A DNA stretch of 64,000 nucleotides from Phaeoceros laevis (Eukaryota; Anthocerotophyta; Anthocerotopsida; Notothyladales), in NCBI GenBank assembly GCA_049999765.1, contig JBNGIQ010009388.1:23221-87220 (forward strand), in the 5' to 3' direction. A model generated the notes under the pieces. That model saw nothing but the letters and a program-made list of their open reading frames with translations. It was not told the origin of the DNA and did not search any database. Both the position numbers and the translations under genes were made by a program. How positions within the stretch are numbered: position 1 is the first letter of the stretch; every line of letters starts with the position of its first letter. Below are positions 12,680-24,983 of this stretch, piece after piece.

Positions 12680-13862
12680 GTTGCAGAGCTACACACACAC
12701 ACAGCACACAATTTCTCACCCGTGGGAGGCAGAAGCAATTGGTGTAAGCTGTGTGCGTCCAGGATACACGGCTTTGAAGTTATAAATAGTGATTTGGCCC
12801 ATGGTTTAGAATCTGTATCAAATATAGGTGTAGCCTCTGTGTGAAGCTAGCTAGCAGCTGCTAGCTGCCCTCCATTTCCGTGTGCATTATGGGACGAATA
12901 AAGAGCTGGGTTTCCCCGCAAATAGGGCCTGTAGAAGTTGTGAGTGGTCGTATTATATGCATTTTGTTTTGTTTGTAGTATGCCCAATGTGCGTGTTTAT
13001 CCCAGCGAAGCCTTTCGGCCCCTTCCCGGAGCGCTATAACAAGCTTAGCAAGAGGCTTCTTCAAGACTACATTTTACTGGTTGGAGTTGTCTGGTGGGAT
13101 TTTGGGCTTCACAATTAAAATGAGAATCTCAGCGACTTTTCTCTCCTGGGAGGACCGTCCCATCTAGAGTCCCATACCGTAAAAGTGAGTATGGGTAAGT
13201 GCTCTATAATATCGTCGTCGGCCTCGCTGGTGTTTTGGCTACCGCAGACCACAATTTTTGGAGTGCTGGAAGGCAGTTCATTTTGGGACAACGTTTAGCC
13301 AGACGTTTAGCCAGACAGCGCCACTGACACTGGGCACGGCTCTTCTCCTACAGCCATCAGAACGATGCCCATGTTTTCTTTAATTTACAGCTTGCCTCAA
13401 CTTCTAAGTTCTCCTTAGGAGGTGGAGTATTCCTCCAAGTATCCGCGAAAGTGTGATAGACTGCCATTAGGCTTAATTTAAGTCATATCTATTTTTGGTT
13501 ACATGAAGTCACCAACTATAAAGTTTATCCTCGCACAGAACGATACGAGATGCGGGAAGCAAGATTCAGCCATTTGAGCCATAATACATGGCTCCTACTC
13601 AGCATGGTCTTAGTGCTAACTTGTAATAGGTCTCTAACCAGCACTTTCTTCGCTCAAGACCTTTGCTATCATATTCTTGGACATATTGGCTTAGCTAGAA
13701 AAAGTACATCTCTCTCCCTCTTTGTTCTTTATGTAGGCTGTGGCGAATTTACAAGGTTATTCAAAGTTCCATCACCAATAGCAACTTTATACACAAATAG
13801 TTCCAAGTGAGCAAGCTAGTTACAAGTTTAATATTTAATTTACTACATCCTAGGATCCTTTA
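12680..13862. other. Intergenic region with short palindrome and tandem duplication
   Basis: I see no gene. An 18-bp perfect palindrome lies at 12849-12866, and a 12-bp unit ACGTTTAGCCAG is repeated exactly twice at 13291-13314. The rest is AT-richer sequence with no recognisable family. Confidence 0.5.
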
Positions 13863-14303
13863 TCAAATGCTTATCATTTGAACTTGAACTCCTGACCTCC
13901 TTAATGCAACATTCCTGATCAAACAGAAGAACAAACCTAGTAGTCTATAACCTATCCATATATCTAAATGGAGTAGGCATATCAAGATATAAAAACACAT
14001 AAAGATATAAATAAATGCATAAGATGCCACTGCATCCAAATTGTTACTTTCTTCTGCAGCAACGAAGAAGCATTGCCTACATAGCGGGCATGTACGACCT
14101 CCGTGCATTATCCACTCGCACACACAAATTGTGTGGAAAGTATGTGTACATATTTTTAATGTTGTGGTTGCTTCCCCTTTTCGAAATGAGTGCAAGCAAA
14201 TACAGCAATCAATATCTTCCTCATCGAGAAGTTGGCGCATGCTTGAAGCCTCACAATCTTCCAAAAGATGATCCATACTTTCTACAAGTCCAAGAGCATC
14301 CAT
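13863..14303 (-). CDS. RING-H2 finger protein with hydrophobic C-terminus
   Basis: Single-exon ORF of 146 aa. Residues about 33-76 hold a RING-H2 finger: CCIC, then KICTHTFHTIC (C-x-H-x2-H-x2-C), then CPLC. All eight zinc ligands are present, so E3 ubiquitin ligase activity is plausible. Residues about 93-128 form a long hydrophobic stretch (YAFIYIFMCFYILICLLH and more) that could be one or two membrane helices. That stretch comes from AT-rich DNA and may simply be read-through beyond an original stop or splice site. The ORF may be a short gene or a fragment of a larger one, since no upstream exon is evident. Confidence 0.5.
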   Translation of the reverse strand: MDALGLVESMDHLLEDCEASSMRQLLDEEDIDCCICLHSFRKGEATTTLKICTHTFHTICVCEWIMHGGRTCPLCRQCFFVAAEESNNLDAVASYAFIYIFMCFYILICLLHLDIWIGYRLLGLFFCLIRNVALRRSGVQVQMISI

Positions 14304-14989
14304 AATTTTGGCGCCTTAGTTTTCAGTCACATTTAAAAACTATATCTGAATAGACAGATTGAAGTAGGTTGTTTGCTCACAATGTGTACCAAACGAAAGC
14401 AATATGCCCTTTGCTCACAATCGAGCAAATGAACATTAGATAATGTCAGCGTAGTCTCTACTTACAATGCACCAAACGAGGAGCTACTGATGTGATACTC
14501 ATATAGCAGGTGTTAGCTACCATATATAGGTTTCTAGGATGATCAATGTCAATTTCCATGGTTAAGAACTTAAGAATCAAGGCCAAGTATAAATTCCTTT
14601 GCCAAATTGAATGACATGGATATTTAAGAAATGTGACTATAAGAACCAAGCCTTGAGGAGCCTTATGCATTGCCTTGATGACATGATTTCACCCATGAGA
14701 TGGGATAGACCCTCCGATTTATTTATGGTGTTTACCTGGTCTGAAGACCACATTGGGTGTTTACAGGGAATGCGAGTCATGTGAATGTGAGTCCTCACAG
14801 ATCGGATGACATCAATCAAATGACATTGCATTTGCTACTTGCCAGTATGTTATCCGCTTTCTTATTGCACACCAATGACATGAGTTCTGACTTCTGGAGC
14901 GAGACCAGCGGTGACGCTATAATCACTTCGTTTATCATACATGTGCAATCTCAGGGCAAGATCTCCATGACCGCGATGAAGAAAAAGTC
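14304..14989. other. Intergenic region downstream of the GDSL gene
   Basis: Presumed 3' UTR of the GDSL lipase and upstream region of the RING ORF. Nothing else is recognisable. Confidence 0.35.
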
Positions 14990-16546
14990 TCATGAACGAT
15001 GTTGGCAAAGTTTGAGTAGGCTAATTGGAGGCAGCAAACTGTTTCCACTAAGAATGGCATTTGCCACGACTTCGTTGAGCCCATGAGTAGGATGGATGCC
15101 ATCCCAGTTAACGTACTCGTGAGGCTTCATGCAAACCGACGTCAACACGGTAGGGCCGCATGGAATCAATGTGTTGTAGTTGTACACACCAGTTGACGAT
15201 CCGCAGCAAGCAGCAAATGGCTCTGTGAAGCCTGCCAATGATCAAACCACCAAGCACATGTCAATGCAATGCCATTCCGAGTCTGCTCAGGTTGCAATGT
15301 GAATCTCGGGCTCCTTACCGTGTTGAGAAGGATTTCTAGCCACACTGTGCAACAGCTGGTTTACGTCGGCTAGAAAGAGCTTAGCACCTGAAAGAGTGCT
15401 GAGGATCCCCTCGATGAGGAGCGCAGCTTCAATCAGGGTGTTCACTTGTTGGACAACAGCATTCAGTCCTGCCAAGCATCCTGCCTGGTCAATGGGTCCC
15501 GCTCCAGGCACTTGTTGGTAGAGCGTGAGGGCGAAGGTGGAGCATCCGATGGGGGGTATGTTCCATATCAGGAACTGCCTTGCCCCGATGCCGTTGTACA
15601 ACCTCTGTGATCAAATCAAGAAAGCAGCAAGCATCCAGGTCATGGTTGGAACCACCTACTTTATGGACCTGGGCGAGAGCTGGTGTAGGGACACACCGTG
15701 ATGGCAAGGGAGATGTTGGACACTATCTCAGGCCCAATCACAGCCCTTATGGTCTCAAGACGAGTCCCATCACGGAGCGCGAATGCGATGTCATTTGATC
15801 CGATCTCAATGTAGTACAGACCTTGCTTGGTGAAGGAAGCAGCTGGTGGCACTGTATGATCTTTGGTGTCAGCAAAGGCAAGGTAGCGGAATAACAGCAT
15901 GATACGAGATCATTTGAACAACTTTCAGCTTCCTTGTCTACCAGGGTAAGGAGAGTTGGCACTGAGAGCTGTGGACGCAAACTGGATGGCTTCAGTAACT
16001 TGCAACTGCAGGGACGATGGGACCTGGGACTGGGCGCTTCTTGCTGTGGCAGCAAAGACAGCGAAGTTGATCCCAGACGTAAAGTTGGCACTGACGGTGT
16101 TGAGGAAAGGTTGAGGGAGGGGCAGTCCCAATGCCTGAGCTGCAACCAACAGGAACATCTTAGGTGCAAGAGGAGTAAGTAGTTCATGGACATCAAGACC
16201 ACCAGCATGAGAAGATGGTGACCATGCACAGCTCACCGAGAAAGTCGACCACGAGCAGACCGTCAGAGAATCTGCCACTAGGAGAGCCTGGGTAGGTGAT
16301 CCCATAGGGCGGCAAAGCAGAAGGAGAGATGGGAAGGATTCTGGCGAAATTGCCTGTGTCAGATAAAGAAGTTCCCAACACAAACAGGGCGTCTGGACAA
16401 GTGAAAATGGCGTCCGTCCAGTCTAAGCGAGACTCTGGAGAGAAAGATGCATCGGTGGAGGGCTTGCTAGAAAGCAACCCTCTGCTTCCGGCTGAAACTC
16501 GAGCTGACAGAGCCCATAGCCCAATGCTGAGTAGCAAAAGCCTCAT
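14990..16546 (-). CDS. GDSL-type esterase/lipase, secreted
   Basis: Extracellular SGNH-hydrolase of the plant GDSL family, acting on ester bonds of lipids or cell-wall polymers; the true substrate is unknown. Five exons close in frame: 16546-16237, 16139-15942, 15851-15697, 15604-15319 and 15231-14990, giving 396 aa. The N-terminus (MRLLLLSIGLWALSARVSAG) is a good signal peptide. Family blocks are FVLGTSLSDTGN (block I, nucleophile Ser), SGRFSDGLLVVDFLGQALGLP-type sequence spanning the first splice, IEIGSNDI (block III, oxyanion Asn) and WDGIHPTHGLN (block V, Asp and His of the triad). Block I has Thr where the family nearly always has Asp (GTSL instead of GDSL). The Ser, Asn, Asp and His residues are all kept. 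Confidence 0.9.
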
Positions 16547-18045
16547 TTCTCAAGCTGTGCACGGATGCTGTGGGGAGTGCCTAGTCTGAGATCTCAGTGT
16601 GCCACTTGAAGCTCATCTTTGCTCCACTCTTCATCATAAGCTCAAATTTGGTAACAACCATCATCAGACAGCTCACCAACTGATCGATAGGGTTGGCGAG
16701 CTCTTGGCAGATGACTAAGAAGGTTCACCAGCGGCAGAATGTCAGAGGTCATGTTTTCAATTTTACTGATGCTTACAAGCTGTCCTAAAAATGGAAATTG
16801 ATGTCGTTTGATCTTATGATGCGTTCATGTCGATATTCCATGGAGTCACTGGAATTACTTGCCCGAAGAGTTCGATGGACATCAGTGGCAGCGAACACAC
16901 GCAGTGCGAATGAAATTTGCCAGCACATGTGAGTTCTGTTACTTCAGTCGCTCTCAAATCAAAGAAGGTTTTAGCAGCACAGCATAGACTGAGGTTCCTG
17001 TGTCAAGAAGGTTAATATCAATGGATGTTAAATGCTAAATCCCAAGCTGCCTTGCTCAAATGCTGTTGTGCAGCCCCTGTGGAGGCACTCTAGAGTCGCT
17101 GGCTGTCCACAGAGTAAGTGCTTTTTGTGGCTTGGCAAGGGCGATGCTCGAAACTTAGTTACGGAAACAGCAAATGAAGTATGAATGACACTGCAAATCT
17201 TGTAGTGGAGGAGGTGACGAACGGCAGCTGGTGAACGCACCACCCAAAGATGACCAGTTTCGGACCTAGATCCCCGAGCTTTGCGTCGTGGCAGCACCAG
17301 TGAATGCATTGACGCCACACTTGACGCAGTGGTGAGCGAAATTCAGGCAGGGCTGTTGTTGAGATGTAACCAGCAGGTGATCGCAGCCACAACAGACGTG
17401 TCGTGTGTCCTTTACTGCTATGAAAAGGAAAACGGTAGTCACCCGTTGGACAGCACACCTGATAGATTGAATGGGGTGCTCCATCACGACCCCACGAACG
17501 CGTGATCAGTTCACTGCCATAATATCAGGAAGCATGCCGCTTCCCTTGATCACCAAATATAGCAAATCTGTACCACAAGCAAGAGAGGTGATAACACGGT
17601 TCAGGTGAATCATCTCGTAAAGCATCTCTCTGAGGCATGAGCAAGGCCTGTCATTGCCTTGGTCGGGAAGGGGCCATTCCCAAGCAAGACAGTCCAGGAG
17701 AAAATAAATGTAAGGTGTTCGGCTCTTATTAGCTGTCTCTCCGTGTTTCTGTACACCTACGAGCGAAGGAACATGCGAAGAGGAGCAAAGGATCCCAAAC
17801 GCATGTCACAGGCAGCAGGACGGTCTGTTTAGTTGTCACCATGCCGGTGTTTCTGTGCTCGAGAGTTCAACATCTGCTCTGAATCAAGCCATGGAAGACG
17901 ATATTTGGAACCCTATGCCTCACAATTTTCAGTTCCTGTTTCGGAACAGTCGAGAGACCCGAGGGCGGGTGATTTGATTGGAGCCTTCGCTATGTCCGAT
18001 GTGTTCCTTGCCGCTATGAGGAGACAACGATGTAGCTGATTAGTG
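16547..18045. other. Long intergenic region
   Basis: About 1.5 kb lie between the divergent GDSL gene (minus) and the Q-rich protein gene (plus), probably holding both promoters. I found no exon, RNA gene or repeat I can support. Confidence 0.4.
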
Positions 18046-20218
18046 ATGGCTCTCTTGGGCGACGATAAAAGTGGATATGAGCTGGCGCAGAAGCTTGATG
18101 CGTCGTCCGTATGGCGCACATGGTTGGGAGACTCCGATTATGCACTTCTGACGCCTCACTTGACTTCTGCTGCAGCGTGGCTTGCTTTCATGCTATCTTC
18201 GAACTGCAGCTCTCTAGAGGTCTTGAGATTGCAATTACGAGTTCGAGCCCTTCTGTTCGATAAGGCAGCGTCGGCCCTGTTTTTCGAACCGCCAGGTAGC
18301 TGTTTCAAGCCACGGCGTTTTGTCACTTCTGCATCAAGGGAATTGTGCACAATTCGTTCACGAAATGCTGCACCTTTGACGCGGTAAGAGCATTCTGTTG
18401 TCCAGATCTTCAGTTGCATGCCGATAGTGTTTACTTCACTCTGGAGAAGGATGCAGATGACTGGGATCGACTTCAAGCTGAAGGATCACCTGCCCTGGCT
18501 GCGTTGCAGATGCAGGTTTGTAGTTGAAGGATGCAGAGTCGGATTTCCACACCTTTTGACAGTCTGTTCATGTGTGTGGCAGCCTGATCTCGTCGTTTCC
18601 GTCGTGGAACTAATATCGACGTTTTTTGTGGCAGTATGGACTGGATCCTATTCTGGATGGGATTAGGTATTGTGCCCTGTTGCCAAACCTTTTGAGACAT
18701 TAGAGCAGAGTTTTTTCCTAAAAGTCCACGGTTTCTACCCCGCTCAGTATTTTGTCACTTTTGTTTCGCATCAGGCATGCCGATGGCAGAGAGAGAAGGC
18801 CACTTACCAGTCTAAAGAGCAGGCGAAGTCTTTCTTCCAGCTCTGATCTTGTAAGGTTTTCTGATGGACTGCAACGCATGCAAGCTGACGAGACCAATGA
18901 CGTGGTTCTGTTCTTGTGTGCCTGGTGTGTTATGGTGCTTCCCAGCATGGGCAACTTGAGACTGGCTGATGTCCGATGATCAAATTTGTGCAGGTAGCTC
19001 CAGGGCCTCTATTCTCAAGGGTAAAAAAGGAAATGATATGGGAGCCTATAAGTGGTAAGCCTTTAGCAGACCTTGTGGCTGGTTACGTCTTAGGCACTCA
19101 GCATACCTTTTCTTGTCGTCACCTTTCTTGGTGTGTGGTATCTTGGTTCACAGAGGTATTCTGATTGCAAGTGGACGGGTGTAGATTTCCTTTTGTGCTG
19201 ATTATGCAGACTCTTACATTTTTGCTGTACAATTAGGAAACTCAAACCTGCTCTGTTCACCTGGATTTTCCATTACAGGTGCTGGTTTGCTATCTAAAAG
19301 TAGTGAACTTGAGGATAGCAGTGATATTTGGTACGATCAATGGCTAAAAACACAGCTTATGGAACGAATGAGTAGGTTAGCATATCGACTAGGCCAGCAG
19401 AAATGTCCTATTGGAGACCGGGATGCTTTTGTTCGAACTCCAAAAGGTATGGCTAAGTACATAGATTCCACTGCAAGGGTCAAAAGGAAACGCAGAGATG
19501 AGGCTCGAGCACATGGTGCACCAGGGAACAAGCAAACAGAGCTGGGCAAGCGGGACATATACGGCTCGACAGTGAAGATAGAGCTGGGCTCTGGGAGTGA
19601 AGAAGCTGATTGCATTTTTCCGGAATTCATGTTTCTTGGCAACTGTGTCCCAGACAATCCGGTCCCAGGTAACAGCACAGGTACCAACACTGAGGTCCGT
19701 GGGGACTCCCATCCCTTGGACTTGGAGCATGCACCTATTGCATCCGATGAGGTGACTAGTTTTGGTCTAAAGGAAAGTATAGCAACGTCCCGGCTTCAAA
19801 TGAAGCCGAGCTACCAAGATGAATTAGTGCGCAGTGATGGATTGTCTGAAGAAGAGGCAAAGGTCTTGATGCGGCGAACGGTGGTCTCCATCATTGCTGG
19901 TAGTGGGTACGAAGGCCTGAAGGAGGGTCCCTTAGATGTTCTCTCTGATCTGCTTCGTTGCTATATCAGAAGACTTGGTAATAACCTGAGGATGTTAGTG
20001 GATAGATATGGCAGGCACTCCTCAGAGCTTGAGTTACTGCAAATGTACATGCAAACTGCAGGAGCTAGGTATGCGCCAACAATTGGTTAGATACTTCATT
20101 ATGGCAGGTAATCCATTTCATTTTAACTGAAAGTAAATGCATGGTTTTACAGCACAGCTGGAGAGCTGCTCAACTACATAAAGACTACATCTAGAGAAAA
20201 TGAAAGACCACAACGACA

Positions 20219-20249
<31 letters not shown>

Positions 20250-20857
20250 TTTCAATATCAATATCAGCAGCATCAGCAGCATCAGCAGCATCAGCAGCAT
20301 CAGCAGCAGCAGCTTCAGCAAGCAAGGAGAAGGCAAATGCAGCAGCAACTTCCTCAGCTTCAAACTAATCAGGTAAATTGTAGCTAAGTGAAAGGCTAAG
20401 GTGCTTACACAGTTGGCTAACTTAGTTTGTGAGGCTTTTGAACTATGTGATGTCAGTACGTTTTCGCTAACTCGTATTCAATTGCGTGCAGGTGCAACTA
20501 CAGCGGCAGCTGTCTAACCCTATGTTGAGTCAGCTCAACCAACAAAACCTTGTACAGCAACAACTGGATAGGTCCAAACGAAGACAAGTCCCCACACCTC
20601 GTGGGAAGAGGCTTGAGAAGGTGGAGAGCAAACTCCCTGGGGAGACAACCTCGTGTGAATCCCCAGTGAATGTCGACACCAAGCCTTATGCAAACATGCA
20701 AAACATGTCAATTCTAACGCAACAGCATCCGCACCAATCTCTGTGGCAGCCACAGCAGTCCCTGCAGGGAATGCTGCAGTCGCAACCACACATGATGCAG
20801 CACATAAAACAGCACCTGTCATCTCTTCCGCAGCACCCTTCATATCAGCCACAGTAA
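18046..20857 (+). CDS. Q-rich nuclear protein with C-terminal histone-fold-like helix set; possible SAGA/TFIID-type subunit
   Basis: Exons 18046-18295, 18406-18515, 18635-18666, 18775-18850, 18994-19054, 19279-20068, 20153-20372 and 20492-20857 close in all phases and give about 634 aa. The N-terminus (MALLGDDKSGYELAQKLD, then SSVWRTWLGDS) looks like a conserved plant domain. A basic stretch (RVKRKRRDE) follows at mid-length. A helical segment near the end of exon 6 (LDVLSDLLRCYIRRLGNNLR, then ELELLQMYMQT) resembles histone folds of bromodomain-associated TAF/SPT7-like proteins. The tail is poly-Gln with a QQH repeat, then Gln/His/Pro-rich. A final splice at 20854 would add only a Met before a stop. 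A role in chromatin or transcription is inferred from these features; I do not recognise a named gene. Confidence 0.75.
20218..20325 (+). repeat. CAG/CAT-type coding microsatellite (poly-Gln and QQH repeat)
   Basis: A CAG run followed by about four CAGCAGCAT units inside exon 7 of the Q-rich protein gene encodes poly-Gln and then repeated Gln-Gln-His. Its length is likely variable between individuals. Confidence 0.85.
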
Positions 20858-21842
20858 GTTGTTCCCTGTCTGTTTGGTGGTTCTGATTGGACGACTTTAC
20901 TTGTTAAGTGTATGCACGTGTCTTCTAGGATGTAGGCTCAAGTTAAAGCCCTGAAATAATCCCTGTGCAGGTTGTAGTATCTTCTTTTGCAGACCCACAA
21001 GCACAAATGACAACTAGCGTCTGCAACCAGACGCTCACAGTAGTCATATTCCAGGTGATATGTTACAACACAGTCCTCGCCTTGTGCTTGTGCAGCGACA
21101 TCCTGCAAGCTCAGGGTGTCATCCCGTGTTACAGCATACAAGTCAGCACTCGACAGGTATCTCACTTCAGACAGGATGTAATCACTCTATTCTGCGAAGT
21201 GGCCGCTTGAATACCTCGACCAGATGCCGATTCGAGACCAGAGCTCCAACTTCAGCATAGACAATTGTATAATACCTCACAATTCGATCTGTATGACGCC
21301 CTTTTCCGGCCCTTTTCCTGTTTCATTTTACTTCCTCCTCTTTGCCGCTACACAGCAGAAAGATCTATTTGGAAACAGCGAAAATTTCAGTCAAACTTGG
21401 CTCACATCAGAAACGACCGGGTGTAGCACTGTTTCCGAGCTCATCAGTCGTGTGGGTGGAGTGTTGGAGCGGGGTGGAGTGTTGGAGCGGGGTGGAGTGG
21501 AATGGCGTCATCACCTTTACAAGCAAGTTGGTGTTGTAGAGAAGACTTTTGAGCTTGGTGTCAACGACTTTCTCGGAAGAGCCTTCCGACTCCGAGGCCT
21601 TCCGAGTCTCTTCGAGTCTGAACAAAACCATCCGCTCCGAGGCGGTGTGAACCGTGTCAAGCCGCTTTGAGCAGAAGTTGCTGCAAAACGCCAAAACCAT
21701 AATACAATGCAACTACACATGTGGGGCCATCTACACTAGTCAAGAACATGTGCGTTGACCGATGTTGCGTGGAAACCTGCTGGTCTCTAAGATGGAGGGG
21801 TGTTAGCACTTCGAGAGGTGGCTGCACACTACAGTTCTCCGC
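20858..21842. other. Intergenic region with an 18-bp tandem repeat
   Basis: I see no gene I can support. At 21455-21500 an 18-bp unit beginning GGTGGAGTGTTGGAGCGG is repeated about 2.5 times with almost no change. The remainder contains the 3' end of the Q-rich gene and the promoter of the receptor-like protein. Confidence 0.5.
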
Positions 21843-24640
21843 ATGGACATCTTGGAACGCGGAACGTTTGTAGCGGGGCTCCTGGTGCTAGCACTGTTCT
21901 CCACCGGCTTCAGCAGCTCAGATTCTCACGACTCAATTGAATTTGCTGCCACAATCTCGCAGCAACCACGGTCTCCAAACTTCAACCTAGTTCCCAAGGA
22001 TTCAGGTCAGTGAAGCGGCCGCAATGCCTGCCCGTGGTATTTACAAGCTTACATGACTGTTGCATTGGGGAGCAAGCGGTTCGCTGGTGCTTGACTGATG
22101 GAAGCTCAAACGGGGGTGCAGGTTATCTTACGCAATCGCACCACGGAGAGCGAAGAATTCTTCAACAGCCCCTTGCATCCAATCCGGGGGAAGCCGATAC
22201 CTTGTTGGTGATCAGAGAGTACATCATCCAGGATGGTTCCGGTGTCCTGTCAAACTGGTCGAAGCGAAGTCCTGGTGCGCCCTGTGATTGGGCTGGGGTT
22301 AAGTGCAACAGTGCTCGGAGTGTCACCGACATTGACCTCTCACATTGCGGCCTTACCGGTCGGATCGCTCCACAGCTCAGGAGCCTCCCCAATCTCACCA
22401 GCCTGGTGTTGTCCAACAACAGTTTCAGTGGCAGCATTCCAAGCGAGCTTGCAACATCTTCAATTCAGAAGCTGGACTTGTCGATCAATAAGTTGAATGG
22501 CAGCATTCCTCCTGAGCTGGGGAACTCTTCCCTTAGGGTTCTCAACGTCACTCAGAATGAGCTGAGTGGAGAGATTCCAGCTGAGCTGGGGCGACTATCG
22601 GGTCTTGAGGTTCTGAGAATGGCTACCAACTTCCTCGTCGGGAGCATTCCGATTGAGCTCGGCAATTGCTCCGCCCTTCGAATTTTGGATCTTGCAGAGA
22701 ACCAACTGAGTGGAAAGGTTCCGAAAGAGTTTGGAAGTGCAGTTTCGCTTGAGAGACTGCGGATTCCAAACAATGCGCTGGATGGAAGCATACCGGAAGA
22801 GCTCGGAAACTGCTCCCGCCTTGTGTCCCTGGATCTAGGTGGGAACATGATCAGCGGGACTCTCCCACCCAGTCTGGCGAAGATCAAAACCCTGACAGTC
22901 CTCAGTTTGACGCAGAACAACATTACTGGCCCTATCCCTGCTGAGTACGGCCTTATGGCAAGTCTGGAACAGATGTATCTGGACGACAACAAGCTCGAAG
23001 GAGGGCTATCTCACATACCTTGGGGAAATTTTGTCAACTTGACTATGATTGCTCTGACCCGCAACCAGTTGAGTGGAAGTATACCAGAAGAGCTGGTACT
23101 CTGTACAGCTTTGCAACATCTATTCCTCGGTAGCAATAGGTGAGTGAACTTGCCCTTGAACTTGCCCAAGGTTGTCTCCATGGATTGGCTGTTGAAAACA
23201 CTCACAGTGGTTCTTCTTGACAGGTTCAATGGCTCCATCCCGAGCTCGTTGGGGTCCCTTCCGAACCTGGAAAATCTATGGCTGGATGTGAACGAGCTGA
23301 TTGGAGCCATACCCGAAGCGATCACCAATTTGTCGACTCTGGTTTTCCTGGTATTGGCCAACAACCATCTCAACAGTACCATCCCACCTGAACTTCTTCA
23401 TATGCCGGCTATGGAGCAGATGGACCTGGCTCACAACAACCTCAGCGGCCAGGTTCCCTGGAATCCACCAAATAGCGAGACTCCCACCAGCTCTCTCGTC
23501 TGGTTGGACTTGTCTTTTAACAACCTCAGCGGCTCCGTTCCTGAGAACGTAACCACCTGGTTTCCCGTCCTCACCTTCCTCGGTGTCTCTAACAATAACT
23601 TCTCAGGTTCTATCCCTGAAAGTGTAGGCAACTTCAGTGAGCTAGAGTTATTCTCATTTTCTCATAACCGCTTCTCTGGCAGCATCCCTGACAGCTTGGC
23701 CAACTGCCGGCGCCTCCAAGTCCTGGACGTGCAGAGCAACAACCTGGGTGGCACCTTCCCTGCTTTGATCCGTAACTTGTCCACCAGCCTTGTTATCCTC
23801 AGCATGGCCCACAATCAGTTCTATGGAGAGGTCCCCAGCTGGGTCACTGAGCTTTCTCAGCTGCAGATTTTTAACCTTGCAGGGAACAGGTTCGAGGGCA
23901 CCATTCCTCAGAACCTGTCATCGCTGAGGGGATTTGTAGACGAGTCGGACGTCCTCGAGACACCTTCTCCAGAGACACTGCTCAATGTGAAAGGTAACGT
24001 TCAGGCCTTCACCCAGAACAAGCCCCGTTACTTTGACCTGTCGGACAATCTTCTGCAGGGAGAAATTCCTTCGGAGCTCGGGACGTTGGTGGAAATGATC
24101 ACCCTCAACCTGGCCGGGAACAACCTGACAGGTGGCATCCCAGCAATTTTGGGTCATCTCAATAAACTAGAGACTCTAGACCTGTCTGACAATCATCTAA
24201 CCGGTAGTATCCCTAGCACCCTCACCAACCTAACCTCCTTGGCCGATTTCAATGTTTCCAACAACGCACTCGAGGGTGGGGTGCCTAGTGGAAACCAGTT
24301 CTCCACTTTCTCTGGCGATTCCTACTTGGGGAACCCGGGCCTGTGTGGACCACCACTAGCCGCATCATGCTTCAAGGAGGTGCCTTCAGCCGGCCCCTCG
24401 CAGGAGGCCGAGGAGGCTGAGTCCTCGGAGGAAGAAAGGCCGCTCTCATTCACTGCGGTTATCATCGGGTTACTCGTGGGCTTCTCGGCAGCCATGTTAT
24501 TCATCTTGTCCACCGACTTTGGACGCAGGTACATCTCCGGTCATGCTCTTGGTAGACCTGCTCGTAAGAAGCGGTTTGCTGTGCGGCGGGTGTACAGGAC
24601 TCCAACTATGTCCAGTGAGGGGCTGATCGCCTGGGAATAG
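21843..24640 (+). CDS. Leucine-rich repeat receptor-like protein (no kinase domain)
   Basis: Cell-surface LRR receptor-like protein, a class that senses peptides or microbial patterns with partner kinases. Three exons close in frame: 21843-22005, 22122-23139 and 23224-24640, giving 865 aa. Exon 1 encodes a signal peptide (GTFVAGLLVLALFSTGFSSS). An LRRNT-type cap follows (GAPCDWAGVKCNSARSV). Then come about 20 LRRs of the plant consensus LxxLxLxxNxLxGxIPxxLG. They are interrupted by a non-LRR island (about GFVDESDVLETPSPETLLNV to QAFTQNKPRYFDL) four repeats before the end, as in RLPs and PSKR-like receptors. After a Pro/Glu-rich stretch there is one transmembrane helix (AVIIGLLVGFSAAMLFILS) and a basic tail of about 40 residues. 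There is no kinase sequence before the stop or in the flanking DNA. Confidence 0.9.
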
Positions 24641-24983
24641 CCCCGAGAACGAAATCTTGTAGACTAGTATTTTTTTTGCGTTCAGAATATTGTAAACTAG
24701 TGGCTATTTACCGAACTCGCAACTTTCTCACTCTCACAGTCCCGCATTAGACTGGTCACGTTCCTACTACAAGAGTACATGGCGAAGAATAGTGTGTGCG
24801 TGTGGTTATTGCTTGACATCCGCTTCAAAAAGCGTAGTATCGCAATCTCATATGTTTGGCATCCTGGATGCTTCAACTAGTAGTACTGGTCAAGTAACTG
24901 TGACCTTCTTCACCCACCCATATCCGCACACTAATGCTCTGCTAGTAAGTCCTAGTACCAGTGGATGTCGGGGAGTTCTACTG
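24641..24983. other. Short convergent spacer
   Basis: Holds the 3' flanks of the receptor-like protein (plus) and the PAR1 gene (minus). Nothing else is recognised. Confidence 0.4.
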
